Below are positions 24,866 to 32,894 of a stretch of 64,000 bases of DNA, piece after piece (the first letter of the stretch is position 1; each line of letters starts with the position of its first letter). The position numbers were made by a program, and so were the translations under genes. The notes under the pieces were generated by a model. It did not search any database. It was not told the origin of the DNA and saw only the letters and a list, made by a program, of their open reading frames with translations. Origin of the DNA: Bacteroidaceae bacterium (GTDB lineage: Bacteria; Bacteroidota; Bacteroidia; Bacteroidales; Bacteroidaceae); NCBI GenBank assembly GCA_017408685.1, contig JAFQUE010000009.1:23813-87812 (forward strand), written 5' to 3'.

Positions 24866-25915
24866 ATGCAGTACAATACAATACACGTTGAGGCCTCACG
24901 CAGTTACGATATCCACATAGGCCGCGGTATTCTAAAAAAACTGGGTGACTTTGTGCGTCCGTTGCTTGGCAGTTGCCGCTTGGTTGTACTCACCGACAGT
25001 AATGTCAATGCGCTTTATGGCAATGACATAATGGAGCATTTGAGCGCAGCTGGCTACAATGCATGTAAGTATGTAATCCAGGCAGGCGAGGTTTCGAAAT
25101 GTGCCGGGAACCTGCTGGCTTTCCTCAACTTCATGGCTGCAGAGCAACTCACGCGCAGTGACGCGGTTGTTGCCTTCGGTGGTGGAGTGGTTGGTGACCT
25201 TGGAGGTCTTTCGGCGTCACTCTATCTGCGTGGAGTAAAATATATCCAGGTACCTACTACCTTGCTTGCCGCAGTGGACAGTTCGGTCGGCGGTAAGACT
25301 GCAATCGATATCCCCGCCGGAAAGAACCTTGTGGGTGGTTTCTATCAACCCTCATTGGTGTGTTGTGACACGGTTCTCATGGATACCCTTCCAAAAGATA
25401 TATACCGTGACGGTTGTGCCGAGGTGATAAAATACGGCATGATTCTTGATGCGGAACTTTATAAAACCCTGCATACTCTTCCTTTCGACCGCGAGGAGGT
25501 TGTGGCACGTTGCGTGGAAATCAAGCGCGATGTTGTGCAGCAGGACGAATTTGACAACGGCATACGCGGCCTGTTGAACTTTGGGCACACATTCGGTCAT
25601 GCCATTGAGAAATTGAGCAACTTCGGCGTGTCGCATGGCGAGGCTGTGGCGAAAGGTATGGTCATTGCTGCCCGAATGGCTCCATTGTGCGGTTTGTGCG
25701 ATGTTGCCGATGAACTCTCGGCACTTCTTGTGCAGTATGGTTTTGATATAAGTTGCCCTTATAGTGCTCAAGAGGTGTATGAGGCGTTGCTTACTGACAA
25801 GAAACGCCGCGGAGGGAAAATTTCAGTTGTGCTGCCACGTGCCTTAGGTGACTGTACCCTTGTTACCCTGCCGGTAGAGGAGGTTGGTGTTTTACTATCA
25901 AAAGTGATTGCCTGA
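24866..25915 (+). CDS. aroB: 3-dehydroquinate synthase
   Basis: 349 residues. Cyclises DAHP to 3-dehydroquinate using NAD and a divalent metal. Motifs in order: VLTDSNV, AFGGGVVGDLGG, VPTTLLAAVDSSVGGKTAID, KNLVGGFYQPSLV, GCAEVIKYGMI, LLNFGHTFGHAIE and HGEAVAKGM, which supply the NAD site and the Glu/His/His metal ligands. Its stop codon shares one base with the aroA ATG (TGATG), so the two are translationally coupled. Confidence 0.98.
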   Translation: MQYNTIHVEASRSYDIHIGRGILKKLGDFVRPLLGSCRLVVLTDSNVNALYGNDIMEHLSAAGYNACKYVIQAGEVSKCAGNLLAFLNFMAAEQLTRSDAVVAFGGGVVGDLGGLSASLYLRGVKYIQVPTTLLAAVDSSVGGKTAIDIPAGKNLVGGFYQPSLVCCDTVLMDTLPKDIYRDGCAEVIKYGMILDAELYKTLHTLPFDREEVVARCVEIKRDVVQQDEFDNGIRGLLNFGHTFGHAIEKLSNFGVSHGEAVAKGMVIAARMAPLCGLCDVADELSALLVQYGFDISCPYSAQEVYEALLTDKKRRGGKISVVLPRALGDCTLVTLPVEEVGVLLSKVIA

Positions 25916-27171
25916 TGGAAAAAAGCGTTCACGGAACATTAAAGGGTGCGGTTACTCCGCCGCCGTCGAAATCGCAGGCGCACCGCCTGCTCATCTGTGC
26001 GGCTCTTGGTACAGAACCATGCTCGATAGTGTGTAGCATTGTTAACGATGATATTATGGCAACCATGCGCTGCCTCAATGCTCTTGGTGCAGAAATATCC
26101 TTTTCATCGGGTGTTTTTGATGTACACCCTATAGCACTTGTTAAAGGTGGAACACTTGATTGCGGGGAGAGCGGTTCAACGCTTCGTTTCCTGATGTCAG
26201 TGGCTGCAGTGCTTGGTGCCGACGCTACATTCGTAGGAGCAGGCAAACTGCCGCAGCGACCTATGGAAGCACTTACAGAAGTGCTTGCCGCGCATGGAGT
26301 ATCGTTTGAACGTCACTCGGCTGATGAACTGCCGGTAACGTGTAGCGGAACATTGCAGGGCGGTAATTTTACCCTTCCGGGGAATATCTCATCGCAGTAT
26401 CTTACGGGTCTGCTTTTTGCTCTGCCTTTGGCGGCAACGGACAGCGAAATAGAGGTTACAGGCGGTCTTACAAGTGCCTCTTACATTGACATGACAATAG
26501 ATGCCTTGCGTGTGGCCGGAATATCTGTCGAGCGTAGGAATAACATATTTCGCATTAAAGGCAACCAGTGCTATCGTATGCCCGGGCGAGTGGTCGTCGA
26601 GGGTGACTGGTCTTCGGCTGCCTTTTGGGTGGTTGCTGGTGTAATAGGCAAGCAACCTTTGGAAATATGCGGCATGAACAACGCTTCACTGCAGGGCGAC
26701 AGTGCTATAATAGACCACCTGCGTAGCATGGGGGCTTTTATAACAGTTGAAGATGACAAGGTTGCAGCAATGCCATCGCACCTCTTCGGTGCTGAACTTG
26801 ACTGCATGGATACTCCTGACCTTGTACCCATTCTCTCTGTGGCAGCGGCTGTGGCACAAGGAACAACAACATTCACAAATGTGGGGCGTCTGCGCTTCAA
26901 GGAGAGCGACCGTCTTGCTGCCATGAAGAGCGTGCTTGAATCATTCGGTATAGTTTCTGCTGTCGGCGAGGACACCTTTACAGTATATGGCGGCGAACCT
27001 CGCACTGTTGCTCCCGTCGACAGTTTCGGTGACCACCGCATAGCAATGTCGGCGGCAGTGCTGTCAACTGTTGCCGGGGGTGTGACTGTAATAAAAGGCT
27101 CAGGTTGTGTGGCAAAGTCGTACCCCTCATTTTTTGAGGATTTTGCTTCACTTGGCGGTGTGGTTGAATAA
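25915..27171 (+). CDS. aroA: 3-phosphoshikimate 1-carboxyvinyltransferase (EPSP synthase)
   Basis: 418 residues. Transfers enolpyruvate from PEP to shikimate 3-phosphate. N-terminal PPSKSQAHRLLICAAL supplies the PEP/S3P-binding Lys; ESGSTLRFLMSVAA, GAGKLPQRPM, SSQYLTGLLFALPL, RRNNIFRIKG, GDWSSAAFWVV, RLRFKESDRL and DSFGDHRIAMS follow in family order. The site sequence GESGSTLRF differs from the E. coli GNAGTAMRP loop, where class I enzymes are glyphosate sensitive; sensitivity of this enzyme cannot be read from sequence alone. Last tightly coupled gene of the cluster before the hairpin repeat. Confidence 0.96.
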   Translation: MEKSVHGTLKGAVTPPPSKSQAHRLLICAALGTEPCSIVCSIVNDDIMATMRCLNALGAEISFSSGVFDVHPIALVKGGTLDCGESGSTLRFLMSVAAVLGADATFVGAGKLPQRPMEALTEVLAAHGVSFERHSADELPVTCSGTLQGGNFTLPGNISSQYLTGLLFALPLAATDSEIEVTGGLTSASYIDMTIDALRVAGISVERRNNIFRIKGNQCYRMPGRVVVEGDWSSAAFWVVAGVIGKQPLEICGMNNASLQGDSAIIDHLRSMGAFITVEDDKVAAMPSHLFGAELDCMDTPDLVPILSVAAAVAQGTTTFTNVGRLRFKESDRLAAMKSVLESFGIVSAVGEDTFTVYGGEPRTVAPVDSFGDHRIAMSAAVLSTVAGGVTVIKGSGCVAKSYPSFFEDFASLGGVVE

Positions 27172-27187
27172 GCGGCGTGTGATTATA

Positions 27188-27253
27188 GAGATTCTCCACT
27201 GCGTTCATAACGACAAACGGTGCTTGTCATTTTGAGCGAATGCGAGAAATCTC
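27188..27253. repeat. REP-like imperfect hairpin element between aroA and pheA
   Basis: A 66-bp imperfect inverted repeat: the outer arms GAGATT...AATCTC, a middle with ACTGCGTTCAT against GAGCGAATGCGAG-like sequence, and an inner perfect GACAA (27212-27216) / TTGTC (27224-27228) stem around ACGGTGC. The right half, TGTCATTTTGAGCGAATGCG followed by AGAAATCTC, resembles a widespread intergenic palindrome family of the type TGTCATTCTGAGCGAAGCGAAGAATCTC in parts. It may act as mRNA processing site, partial terminator or miniature mobile repeat. Only one copy in this window. Confidence 0.6.
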
Positions 27254-27300
27254 AAGAATGCATAATATAAGAATAACAATAACAATAAAAACAACATAAT

Positions 27301-28443
27301 ATGGACTTGGATAAACTACGTCAGGAAATTGATGAGATAGATACCCAAATGTGCGACCTCTTTGCGCGCCGCATGCAGGTGGTGTCAGGTATAGGAAAAT
27401 ACAAGAAGGAGAATAACCTTCCTGTTTATCACCCTTCACGCGCGCGTACAGTGCTTCACAATGTATCGAAGCGCCTTGGTCCCGAATTCGAGGGCTACGG
27501 TCGCACGCTCTACCGCACAATCTTTGACCTTAGCGAGTCCTATGAGACACGCATGCTTTCCGAAGGAAGCGAGTTCTTCAACTACTTCAAGAATATCGCT
27601 TCTGTTCCCCCACAGCCATTCCCCAAGCGCGCTTCTGTAGCCTGTGCCGGTTGCGAAGGCTCATATGCGCACCTTGCGTCCGAGCGTCTTTTCGACCTCC
27701 CCGAAATCATGTACATGAGCAATTTCGAGGGTGTTTTCAAGGCCGTCAACAGCGGTCTATGCGAGTTCGGCGTTCTTCCAATCGAGAACTCCCTTGCCGG
27801 CTCGGTAAATGCCATCTATGACCTTCTCTCCGAGTATAACGTTAACATTGTGCGTGCGGTACGCCTTAAAGTAGACCATGCAATCCTTGGTGTTCCCGGT
27901 GCAAAACTCGAGGATATACGCGAAATATATTCACATCAGCAGGCCATAAACCAGTGTTCCGAATTCCTTGGAACATTGAAGAACGTGCGTGTCATCGCTT
28001 GCGAGAACACCGCCGAGGCAGCCCGCATGGTAGCCCAGGGCGGCGACCCCACCAAGGCATCACTCTCTTCACGCCTCTGTGCCGAACTCTATCAAATGCA
28101 GGTAATCAAGTCTTCAGTCCAGAACCGTGACAACAACTACACCCGCTTCATCTGCATTGCCAAGGAACCCAAAATCTATTCAGGTGCCGACCGTACCAGT
28201 GTAATGATTAACATCCCAAACCGTCCCGGTACCCTTTTCCGCATAATGTCACGCTTCAATGCAACCGGCGTCAACCTTGTGAAACTTGAAAGTCGCCAAA
28301 TTCCCGAACGCGAGTTCGAATACCGTTTCTACTTCGACATTGAAGCCTCCGTCTACAGCGACGAGTTCCTTTCCCTCATGTGCGAGCTTCATGAATGTGG
28401 GGAGCAGTTCAGGTATTTTGGTACATATGCCGAAATAATATAA
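27301..28443 (+). CDS. pheA: Bifunctional chorismate mutase / prephenate dehydratase (P-protein)
   Basis: 380 residues. Converts chorismate through prephenate to phenylpyruvate. Domains: AroQ-type chorismate mutase at about 1-90 (LDKLRQEIDEIDTQMCDLFARR, R and K ligands in RARTV), prephenate dehydratase at about 105-285 (GSYAHLASERLF, GVLPIENSLAGSV, VDHAILGVPGA, SHQQAINQC, and catalytic TRF in NNYTRFICIA), then an ACT domain at about 297-380 (NRPGTLFRIMSRF, LVKLESRQIPEREFEYRF). The allosteric ESRP motif reads ESRQ here. Separated from aroA by 129 bp containing a hairpin repeat, so it may be expressed partly independently. Confidence 0.96.
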   Translation: MDLDKLRQEIDEIDTQMCDLFARRMQVVSGIGKYKKENNLPVYHPSRARTVLHNVSKRLGPEFEGYGRTLYRTIFDLSESYETRMLSEGSEFFNYFKNIASVPPQPFPKRASVACAGCEGSYAHLASERLFDLPEIMYMSNFEGVFKAVNSGLCEFGVLPIENSLAGSVNAIYDLLSEYNVNIVRAVRLKVDHAILGVPGAKLEDIREIYSHQQAINQCSEFLGTLKNVRVIACENTAEAARMVAQGGDPTKASLSSRLCAELYQMQVIKSSVQNRDNNYTRFICIAKEPKIYSGADRTSVMINIPNRPGTLFRIMSRFNATGVNLVKLESRQIPEREFEYRFYFDIEASVYSDEFLSLMCELHECGEQFRYFGTYAEII

Positions 28444-28452
28444 CGTGATTGA

Positions 28453-28490
28453 TTAAAAGCGCGATAACTGTGTTGTTGTGGCTGATTGGG
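28453..28490. repeat. 38-bp direct repeat, copy 1
   Basis: The 38 bp from TTAAAAGCGCGATAACTG to GGCTGATTGGG recur identically, in the same orientation, at 28780-28817. This copy begins 9 bp after the pheA stop. On the minus strand it reads in frame within a 70-codon ORF (28621-28409) as PISHNNTVIALLIN. See copy 2 and the finding on this interval. Confidence 0.9.
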
Positions 28491-28779
28491 CAATCCTCAT
28501 TTACGTTTAGTAAACTCCGGTTCCCCAACAGCCACACGCCTTGTTCTCGCACTTTTACTCCAATCCCGTTGTTGTTTAAACCGGTAATAACTTTGTTTTG
28601 CTCAGTTTTGTTAACAGTCATTTAGGCTCACTAAACTCCCTTTTTCAAAACCGTCGCAAGGCTTGCGCAAACGAGCTAAACACAAAGTTCACTTTGATGT
28701 TTTACCGCGAGTGCAGCCAAGGCTCGCCGAAGGCAAGCCTTGCCCTCACCAATTTATATTAATAATTATGCGGTTGTGC
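28491..28779. other. Gene-free stretch between the 38-bp repeats, with hairpins
   Basis: About 290 bp between convergent pheA and phoR with no convincing gene. It holds several inverted repeats: CGCAAG/CTTGCG at 28655-28667, CAAAG/CTTTG at about 28683-28696, and CAAGGCT (28718-28724) / AGCCTTG (28736-28742). A 70-codon minus-strand ORF (28621-28409) covers its first part and overlaps the pheA end; I do not accept it as a gene without homologues. No transposase fragment and no terminal inverted repeats were seen. Confidence 0.55.
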
Positions 28780-28817
28780 TTAAAAGCGCGATAACTGTGT
28801 TGTTGTGGCTGATTGGG
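28780..28817. repeat. 38-bp direct repeat, copy 2
   Basis: Identical to 28453-28490, same orientation, start-to-start distance 327 bp. It lies 12 bp beyond the phoR stop codon. On the minus strand it reads PISHNNTVIALL and then meets TAA. Perfect identity over 38 bp suggests recent duplication or insertion. Confidence 0.9.
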
Positions 28818-28829
28818 TGGCTGTGTAGT

Positions 28830-30122
28830 TCAGGTTTGTTTTCTTAATGTAAAGTCGAATCTGAGACCACCGCCCGGGCGGTTGGTGACGGTTATGTTGC
28901 CTCCGTGGAACTGGACGGCGTGTTTTACTATGGCAAGGCCTAACCCTGTACCGCCTTTCTGGCGGGAGCGTCCTTTGTCAATGCGGTAGAACCGCTCAAA
29001 AAGGCGGGGCAGTTGTTCTGCCTTGACGCCTTTGCCGTCATCCTCAAATCGGATACGGCACAATTTCCCGTTGTTTTCAAGTAACGATATATAGATGTTC
29101 CTACCTTCCGAATAGGCTATGGCATTTTCAGTCAGGTTGCGGAAAATGGAACCTATCAATGAGGGATTGCCGTCGACTATGACTTTTTCGCCAAAATCCG
29201 CATGCAGTGTCAAGTGTTCTTCCTCTGGCATTATCTTCAGTTCCTCGGCAACCTCATCAATTATTTCGTTTATTATTACCTTCTCTCGATTAATCAGTGT
29301 GCTTCCGTCTTCCATGCGGGTAATAAGCGACACATCGTTAAGCAGCCTGCGAAGGCGCTCATTCTGGGTGTAGCACCGCTCAATAAGTTCCTGACGTTTC
29401 TCCTCACTCAATGTAATTCCTGATAATAATGTTTCAAGGCAGACTTGAATAGATGCGACAGGGGTCTTCAGTTCGTGGTTGATGTTGTTTGTAAGTTGCC
29501 GTTTGAGGCGGCTCTTCTCCTGTTCTGCTTCATAATTGTTGACACGTTCAATGTCCTTGCCAAGTTTACGGGTACTGAAATAAGCAGCCACGCTCATAAT
29601 CAGGGTTATTGAAATCATTACAACAAGGAATGACCAATCTGCTTCAAGTAGGTCATTTAGTGTGCTTGAATAGGGTATGGCTGTGCGGACAACGACTCGT
29701 TCGCCACGGGTCGCAGAGTAGAAATACTCTCGCCCGTCACTTGTCGATAGTCGGCTTATATTATAGCTATGACCTTTTATAAGAGCATTTGCTACTTCAG
29801 GGCGGTATCTGTGGTTGTCGAGCGAGTCGAGTGAGATGGTGTTGTCGTAAACCACAGCACCGGAAAGAGTGATAATCGATATTCGCAGCTCGTCAAAAGG
29901 TTTGTCGTGAGTTGCAATGTAATCCTCATATGGCAACCCCTCCTCCACAGTGTCGAGCAGGTGGCGGTTGTATTGTTGGAGTTGTGCATTCAGGAACTCC
30001 GATTTATACTCTTTCTCGCGCAGATACTGGAATCCGATAAAACAGAGTACAATCGCCCACGAAAAAGCGAGCAACATCAGAAACAGCCGTTTATGAAACG
30101 ATATTTTAATCCCTGAAGCCAT
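28830..30122 (-). CDS. phoR: Sensor histidine kinase, PhoR-like
   Basis: 430 residues. Membrane helix at about 11-32, a ~125-residue periplasmic sensor region (YRPEVANALIKGHSYN...SATRGERVVVRT), second helix at about 163-183, then HisKA with NNINHELKTPVAS (phospho-His216), and HATPase_c with NLTENAIAYS (N box), FEDDGKGV (G1) and GGTGLGLAIVK (G2). Autophosphorylates and passes phosphate to the response regulator. The gene overlaps the response regulator by 17 bp and lies divergent to phosphate uptake genes, so phosphate control is a strong inference, not proven by sequence. Confidence 0.93.
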   Translation of the reverse strand: MASGIKISFHKRLFLMLLAFSWAIVLCFIGFQYLREKEYKSEFLNAQLQQYNRHLLDTVEEGLPYEDYIATHDKPFDELRISIITLSGAVVYDNTISLDSLDNHRYRPEVANALIKGHSYNISRLSTSDGREYFYSATRGERVVVRTAIPYSSTLNDLLEADWSFLVVMISITLIMSVAAYFSTRKLGKDIERVNNYEAEQEKSRLKRQLTNNINHELKTPVASIQVCLETLLSGITLSEEKRQELIERCYTQNERLRRLLNDVSLITRMEDGSTLINREKVIINEIIDEVAEELKIMPEEEHLTLHADFGEKVIVDGNPSLIGSIFRNLTENAIAYSEGRNIYISLLENNGKLCRIRFEDDGKGVKAEQLPRLFERFYRIDKGRSRQKGGTGLGLAIVKHAVQFHGGNITVTNRPGGGLRFDFTLRKQT

Positions 30123-30807
30123 AACCGAAACCTGAACGGGTTACTATGTATGAGCCGTATGCCCCTATCTTTGAGCGCAAACGGGTTATATTCACATCAA
30201 TGGTGCGGTCTAACACAACCACCTCATCGCTCCACACACGACTCAGTATCTGTTCGCGTGAACATATCTTGCCACGGTGCTGAATCAAGTATGCAAGTAA
30301 CTCAAACTCTTTTCGTGCCAACTTGACCTCCTCGCCGTCCACCGTACAACGCTTGAACTCCAAATCAAGGCATAGACCATCAATTGCTAATCGGTTTGGC
30401 TTTTCGGTAGGGGTATTAATCTTGCTTTTCTGGTTGGCGGTACGGCGTAAGACGCTCTTGACGCGTGCTATGACGTTACGGACGGTGTATGGTTTCATTA
30501 TATAATCATCGGCACCAAGGTTCAGTCCCATAATCATGTCATCCTCTGTATCGCGTGCCGTGCAGAATATTATGGGAATGTCGGCTGTCGCGACATCGGC
30601 TTTCAGCAACTTGGCCATCTTTATACCGCTGATTTCGCCCATCATTATATCAAGCAGAATGAGCGAATACTCTTTAAGGTTATAGCCAAGTGCCTGTTCT
30701 GCACTGAAGGCAATGTCCACATCATACCCTTCATTTTCAAGGTTTAGTTTCAGCACCTCACACAGGGTCTCCTCATCATCTACTATCAATATACGATTTG
30801 TTGCCAT
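30106..30807 (-). CDS. phoB: OmpR/PhoB-family response regulator
   Basis: 233 residues from MATNRILIVDDEE; an ATG two codons upstream (30813) is also possible. Receiver domain with Asp10/Asp11 acidic pocket, phospho-acceptor Asp53 (LILLDIMM) and Lys105 (DYIMKPYTV); C-terminal winged-helix DNA-binding domain with ARKEFELLAYLIQHRGKICSR cut here to its core KEFELLAYL, VVLDRTIDVNITRLRSKI (recognition helix) and GFGYGF. Expected to activate the phosphate genes on the other side of the shared 187-bp intergenic region and at 32.8 kb, where paired TTATGAAA repeats occur. Confidence 0.93.
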   Translation of the reverse strand: MATNRILIVDDEETLCEVLKLNLENEGYDVDIAFSAEQALGYNLKEYSLILLDIMMGEISGIKMAKLLKADVATADIPIIFCTARDTEDDMIMGLNLGADDYIMKPYTVRNVIARVKSVLRRTANQKSKINTPTEKPNRLAIDGLCLDLEFKRCTVDGEEVKLARKEFELLAYLIQHRGKICSREQILSRVWSDEVVVLDRTIDVNITRLRSKIGAYGSYIVTRSGFGYGFRD

Positions 30808-30830
30808 ATACATCTTCTATAATTACATTG

Positions 30831-30838
30831 CAAATGTA
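30831..30838 (-). promoter_or_regulatory. -7 box for phoBR
   Basis: TACATTTG on the minus strand, 24 bp before the phoB ATG. No TTTG at the proper -33 distance. The divergent nptA promoter with its repeat pair lies about 100 bp away in the same intergenic region. Confidence 0.5.
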
Positions 30839-30932
30839 AAGCGTTTTTCCGAGTGTTTTGCTACCCGGAAACATATTTAATGAAAATGTAATATTTTGCT
30901 CGATATTGCAGGATTTAACCAAAGCCTAATCA

Positions 30933-30970
30933 TTATGAAATATTTATGAAACAATATTTTAATTCCTTTG
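30933..30970 (+). promoter_or_regulatory. Candidate Pho-box promoter for the Na/Pi cotransporter gene
   Basis: TTATGAAA at 30933-30940 and again at 30944-30951, an 11-bp period (one helical turn), followed after exactly 11 bp by TTCCTTTG (30963-30970), a partial -7 box. There is no good -33 element. The ATG is at 30995. E. coli PhoB binds 11-bp-spaced direct repeats that replace the -35 box, and the layout here is the same. The same spacing occurs at 32828-32865. Confidence 0.65.
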
Positions 30971-30994
30971 TGACCGAAAAGTTATATAAGTTTT

Positions 30995-32731
30995 ATGGGT
31001 ATATTACAAATCTTTACATTGTTGGGAGCATTGGGAATGTTCCTGTATGGAATGAACCTGATGAGCTCCGGACTGCAAAAGGCTGCGGGTGAGAGGCTAA
31101 GAGGTTTTTTGTCGGCAATGACTTCAAACCCATTAAAGGGGGTCATGACCGGATTGGGTATAACGACTGTTATTCAATCTTCATCAGCCACTACTGTAAT
31201 GGTAGTAAGTTTTGTGAATGCCGGTCTTTTGACCCTGGCGCAGGCCATCGGAGTTATTATGGGTGCCAATATCGGTACGACGGTGACTGCGTGGCTGGTA
31301 TCGTGGTTGGGCTTCAAGGCCGACATTTCTGTCCTGGCTGTGCCTTTGATGTTGCTTGGCTTTCTGTTCTCAAACTCTAAAAAAGATCAACGAAAGAATA
31401 TTGGAGAACTGATTGTTGGCTTCAGCCTCTTGTTTCTCGGTCTTTCATTTATGAAAGATTCCGTGCCCGATTTGAGAGAGACACCGCAGGTACTTGAGTT
31501 TGTCAGTACTTGGTCTTCGCATGGTTTCGGTTCTGTGCTTCTGTTCCTTACATTCGGAACGCTCTTGACACTTGTGCTGCAATCTTCATCTGCAACTATG
31601 GCTATTACGCTGATTATGCTAAGTATGGGCTGGATTCCGTTTGACATGGCATGTGCTATGGTGCTTGGAGAGAATATTGGAACAACCATTACGGCGAACA
31701 TTGCCGCTTCGGTAGGTAACACACCTGCAAAACGTGCAGCAATGTCGCATACCATCTTTAATGTGTTTGGTGTTATATGGGCTTTGATTCTCTTCAAACC
31801 TTTCCTGCAGTTGGTAGGTGTAATTACCGAGAATCTGTTTGGCTTGCCTAATCCCGCAACTGATGGTTTCGTGGTGACGGACTCGGCGTCTGCAACTGGC
31901 ACAGCTGCACTGTATGGCCTATCAATGCTGCATACGCTATTTAATTTGACTAATACTTTATTATTGATATGGTTCACAAAATGGATTGCCAGGGCGGTTA
32001 GTTGGATTATACCGGTTCCAAAGAATCAAGATAAAGAGGTTTATCGTCTCCAATACATCTCTGCAGGTCCTCTTGCAACTCCAGAACTGTCAGTCGAGCA
32101 GGCATTCAACGAAATTATCCAGTTTGCAAGAATCTCCAAGAAGGGTGTTGATTATGCACATAGCGCAATCAAGAAGGCCGATACCGATGAATTCGAGGAG
32201 TTTAGAAAGAAACTCGTGAAATATGAGGAGATTTCTGACCGTATCGAATATGAGATAGCTACATTCCTCAATGGCGTGTCTGCCGAGGAAATAAGCGAGA
32301 GCACTTCCATAAAGATAAAGGCCATGTATAAGATTATTGGTGAATTGGAGTCGTTGGGAGATTCCGGTGAGGCTATCAGCCGCATTCTGTCAAGAAAGAA
32401 TATACATAATAAGCATTTTGATGAAGAGACGATAAGGAATCTTACCCTAATGGCCGATGCTGTAAGTATGGCATACGATGTCATGATTGAGAATCTGACG
32501 ATGGCTCATAAGAATGAACTTGTCGATATTGCGAATGCTTATAGTGCCGAGGAACATCTCAATGCTTTGCGGAACAATCTTCGTGATGCGGTTATTGAGA
32601 ATATTGAAAACGACGGCAAGAACTACCAGACAAGTGTTTACTATATGGATATTGTCAATGAGTTTGAGCATATGGGCGACTTTATAATTAATGTGTCACA
32701 AGACCTCGAACGGGCATTTGTCCATAAATAA
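30995..32731 (+). CDS. Na/Pi cotransporter family protein with C-terminal PhoU domain
   Basis: 578 residues. Inner-membrane sodium-coupled phosphate carrier of the NptA/YjbB type. Two inverted Na_Pi_cotrans repeats, each with the QSSSATT/QSSSATM signature (about residues 61-67 and 197-203) and following GANIGTT / GENIGTT. About nine membrane helices up to residue ~345, then a soluble PhoU-like region (about 370-575: LSVEQAFNEIIQFARISKKGV, IKIKAMYKIIGELESLGDS, DIVNEFEHMGDFIINV) with the acidic metal-binding pattern ExxxD. No separate phoU gene accompanies pst here. Controlled by a probable Pho box. Confidence 0.94.
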   Translation: MGILQIFTLLGALGMFLYGMNLMSSGLQKAAGERLRGFLSAMTSNPLKGVMTGLGITTVIQSSSATTVMVVSFVNAGLLTLAQAIGVIMGANIGTTVTAWLVSWLGFKADISVLAVPLMLLGFLFSNSKKDQRKNIGELIVGFSLLFLGLSFMKDSVPDLRETPQVLEFVSTWSSHGFGSVLLFLTFGTLLTLVLQSSSATMAITLIMLSMGWIPFDMACAMVLGENIGTTITANIAASVGNTPAKRAAMSHTIFNVFGVIWALILFKPFLQLVGVITENLFGLPNPATDGFVVTDSASATGTAALYGLSMLHTLFNLTNTLLLIWFTKWIARAVSWIIPVPKNQDKEVYRLQYISAGPLATPELSVEQAFNEIIQFARISKKGVDYAHSAIKKADTDEFEEFRKKLVKYEEISDRIEYEIATFLNGVSAEEISESTSIKIKAMYKIIGELESLGDSGEAISRILSRKNIHNKHFDEETIRNLTLMADAVSMAYDVMIENLTMAHKNELVDIANAYSAEEHLNALRNNLRDAVIENIENDGKNYQTSVYYMDIVNEFEHMGDFIINVSQDLERAFVHK

Positions 32732-32754
32732 GCATCTTGGATGAATATAATAAG

Positions 32755-32798
32755 GATTGTGTTGCTCTTTGTATGCGAAGGGTGACACAATCTTTTTT
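32755..32798 (+). terminator. Terminator of the Na/Pi cotransporter gene
   Basis: Stem GATTGTGT (32755-32762) / ACACAATC (32785-32792), an inner CTCTT/AAGGG pairing with G-U wobble, and six Ts at 32793-32798. It separates this gene from the pst operon promoter 30 bp further on. Confidence 0.75.
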
Positions 32799-32827
32799 GT
32801 ATATGTCATTTAATGAATCTCTAATTC

Positions 32828-32865
32828 TTTTGAAACGTTTATGAAATGTATAGCCGATATTTTTG
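32828..32865 (+). promoter_or_regulatory. Candidate Pho-box promoter for the porin-pst operon
   Basis: TTTTGAAA at 32828-32835 and TTATGAAA at 32839-32846 (11-bp period), then 11 bp, then TATTTTTG at 32858-32865, a perfect TAnnTTTG -7 box. The porin ATG is at 32895, 29 bp after the -7 box. The geometry repeats that at 30933-30970 to the base. It also rules out an ATG at 32841 as the porin start, because that lies inside the promoter. Confidence 0.72.
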
Positions 32866-32894
32866 CAGTGTCAAATTTTAGAAGACAAAAGACT

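Noticed and set aside
27172-27300. Possible tRNA or leader-peptide attenuator before pheA
   Set aside because: The hairpin lacks tRNA features (no T-loop GTTCGA, no CCA) and there is no short Phe-rich reading frame.
28409-28621. 70-codon minus-strand ORF next to the 38-bp repeat
   Set aside because: Overlaps the pheA 3' end and has no promoter or recognised domain; kept only as a possible part of the repeat element, not as a gene.
28444-28829. Insertion sequence remnant
   Set aside because: No transposase fragment and no terminal inverted repeats; the 38-bp direct copies are too long for an ordinary target-site duplication.
32841-32894. Upstream ATG extending the OprP-like porin by 18 residues
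   Set aside because: It falls between the repeat pair and the -7 box of the promoter, so it would not be in the transcript; the ATG at 32895 starts a proper signal peptide.
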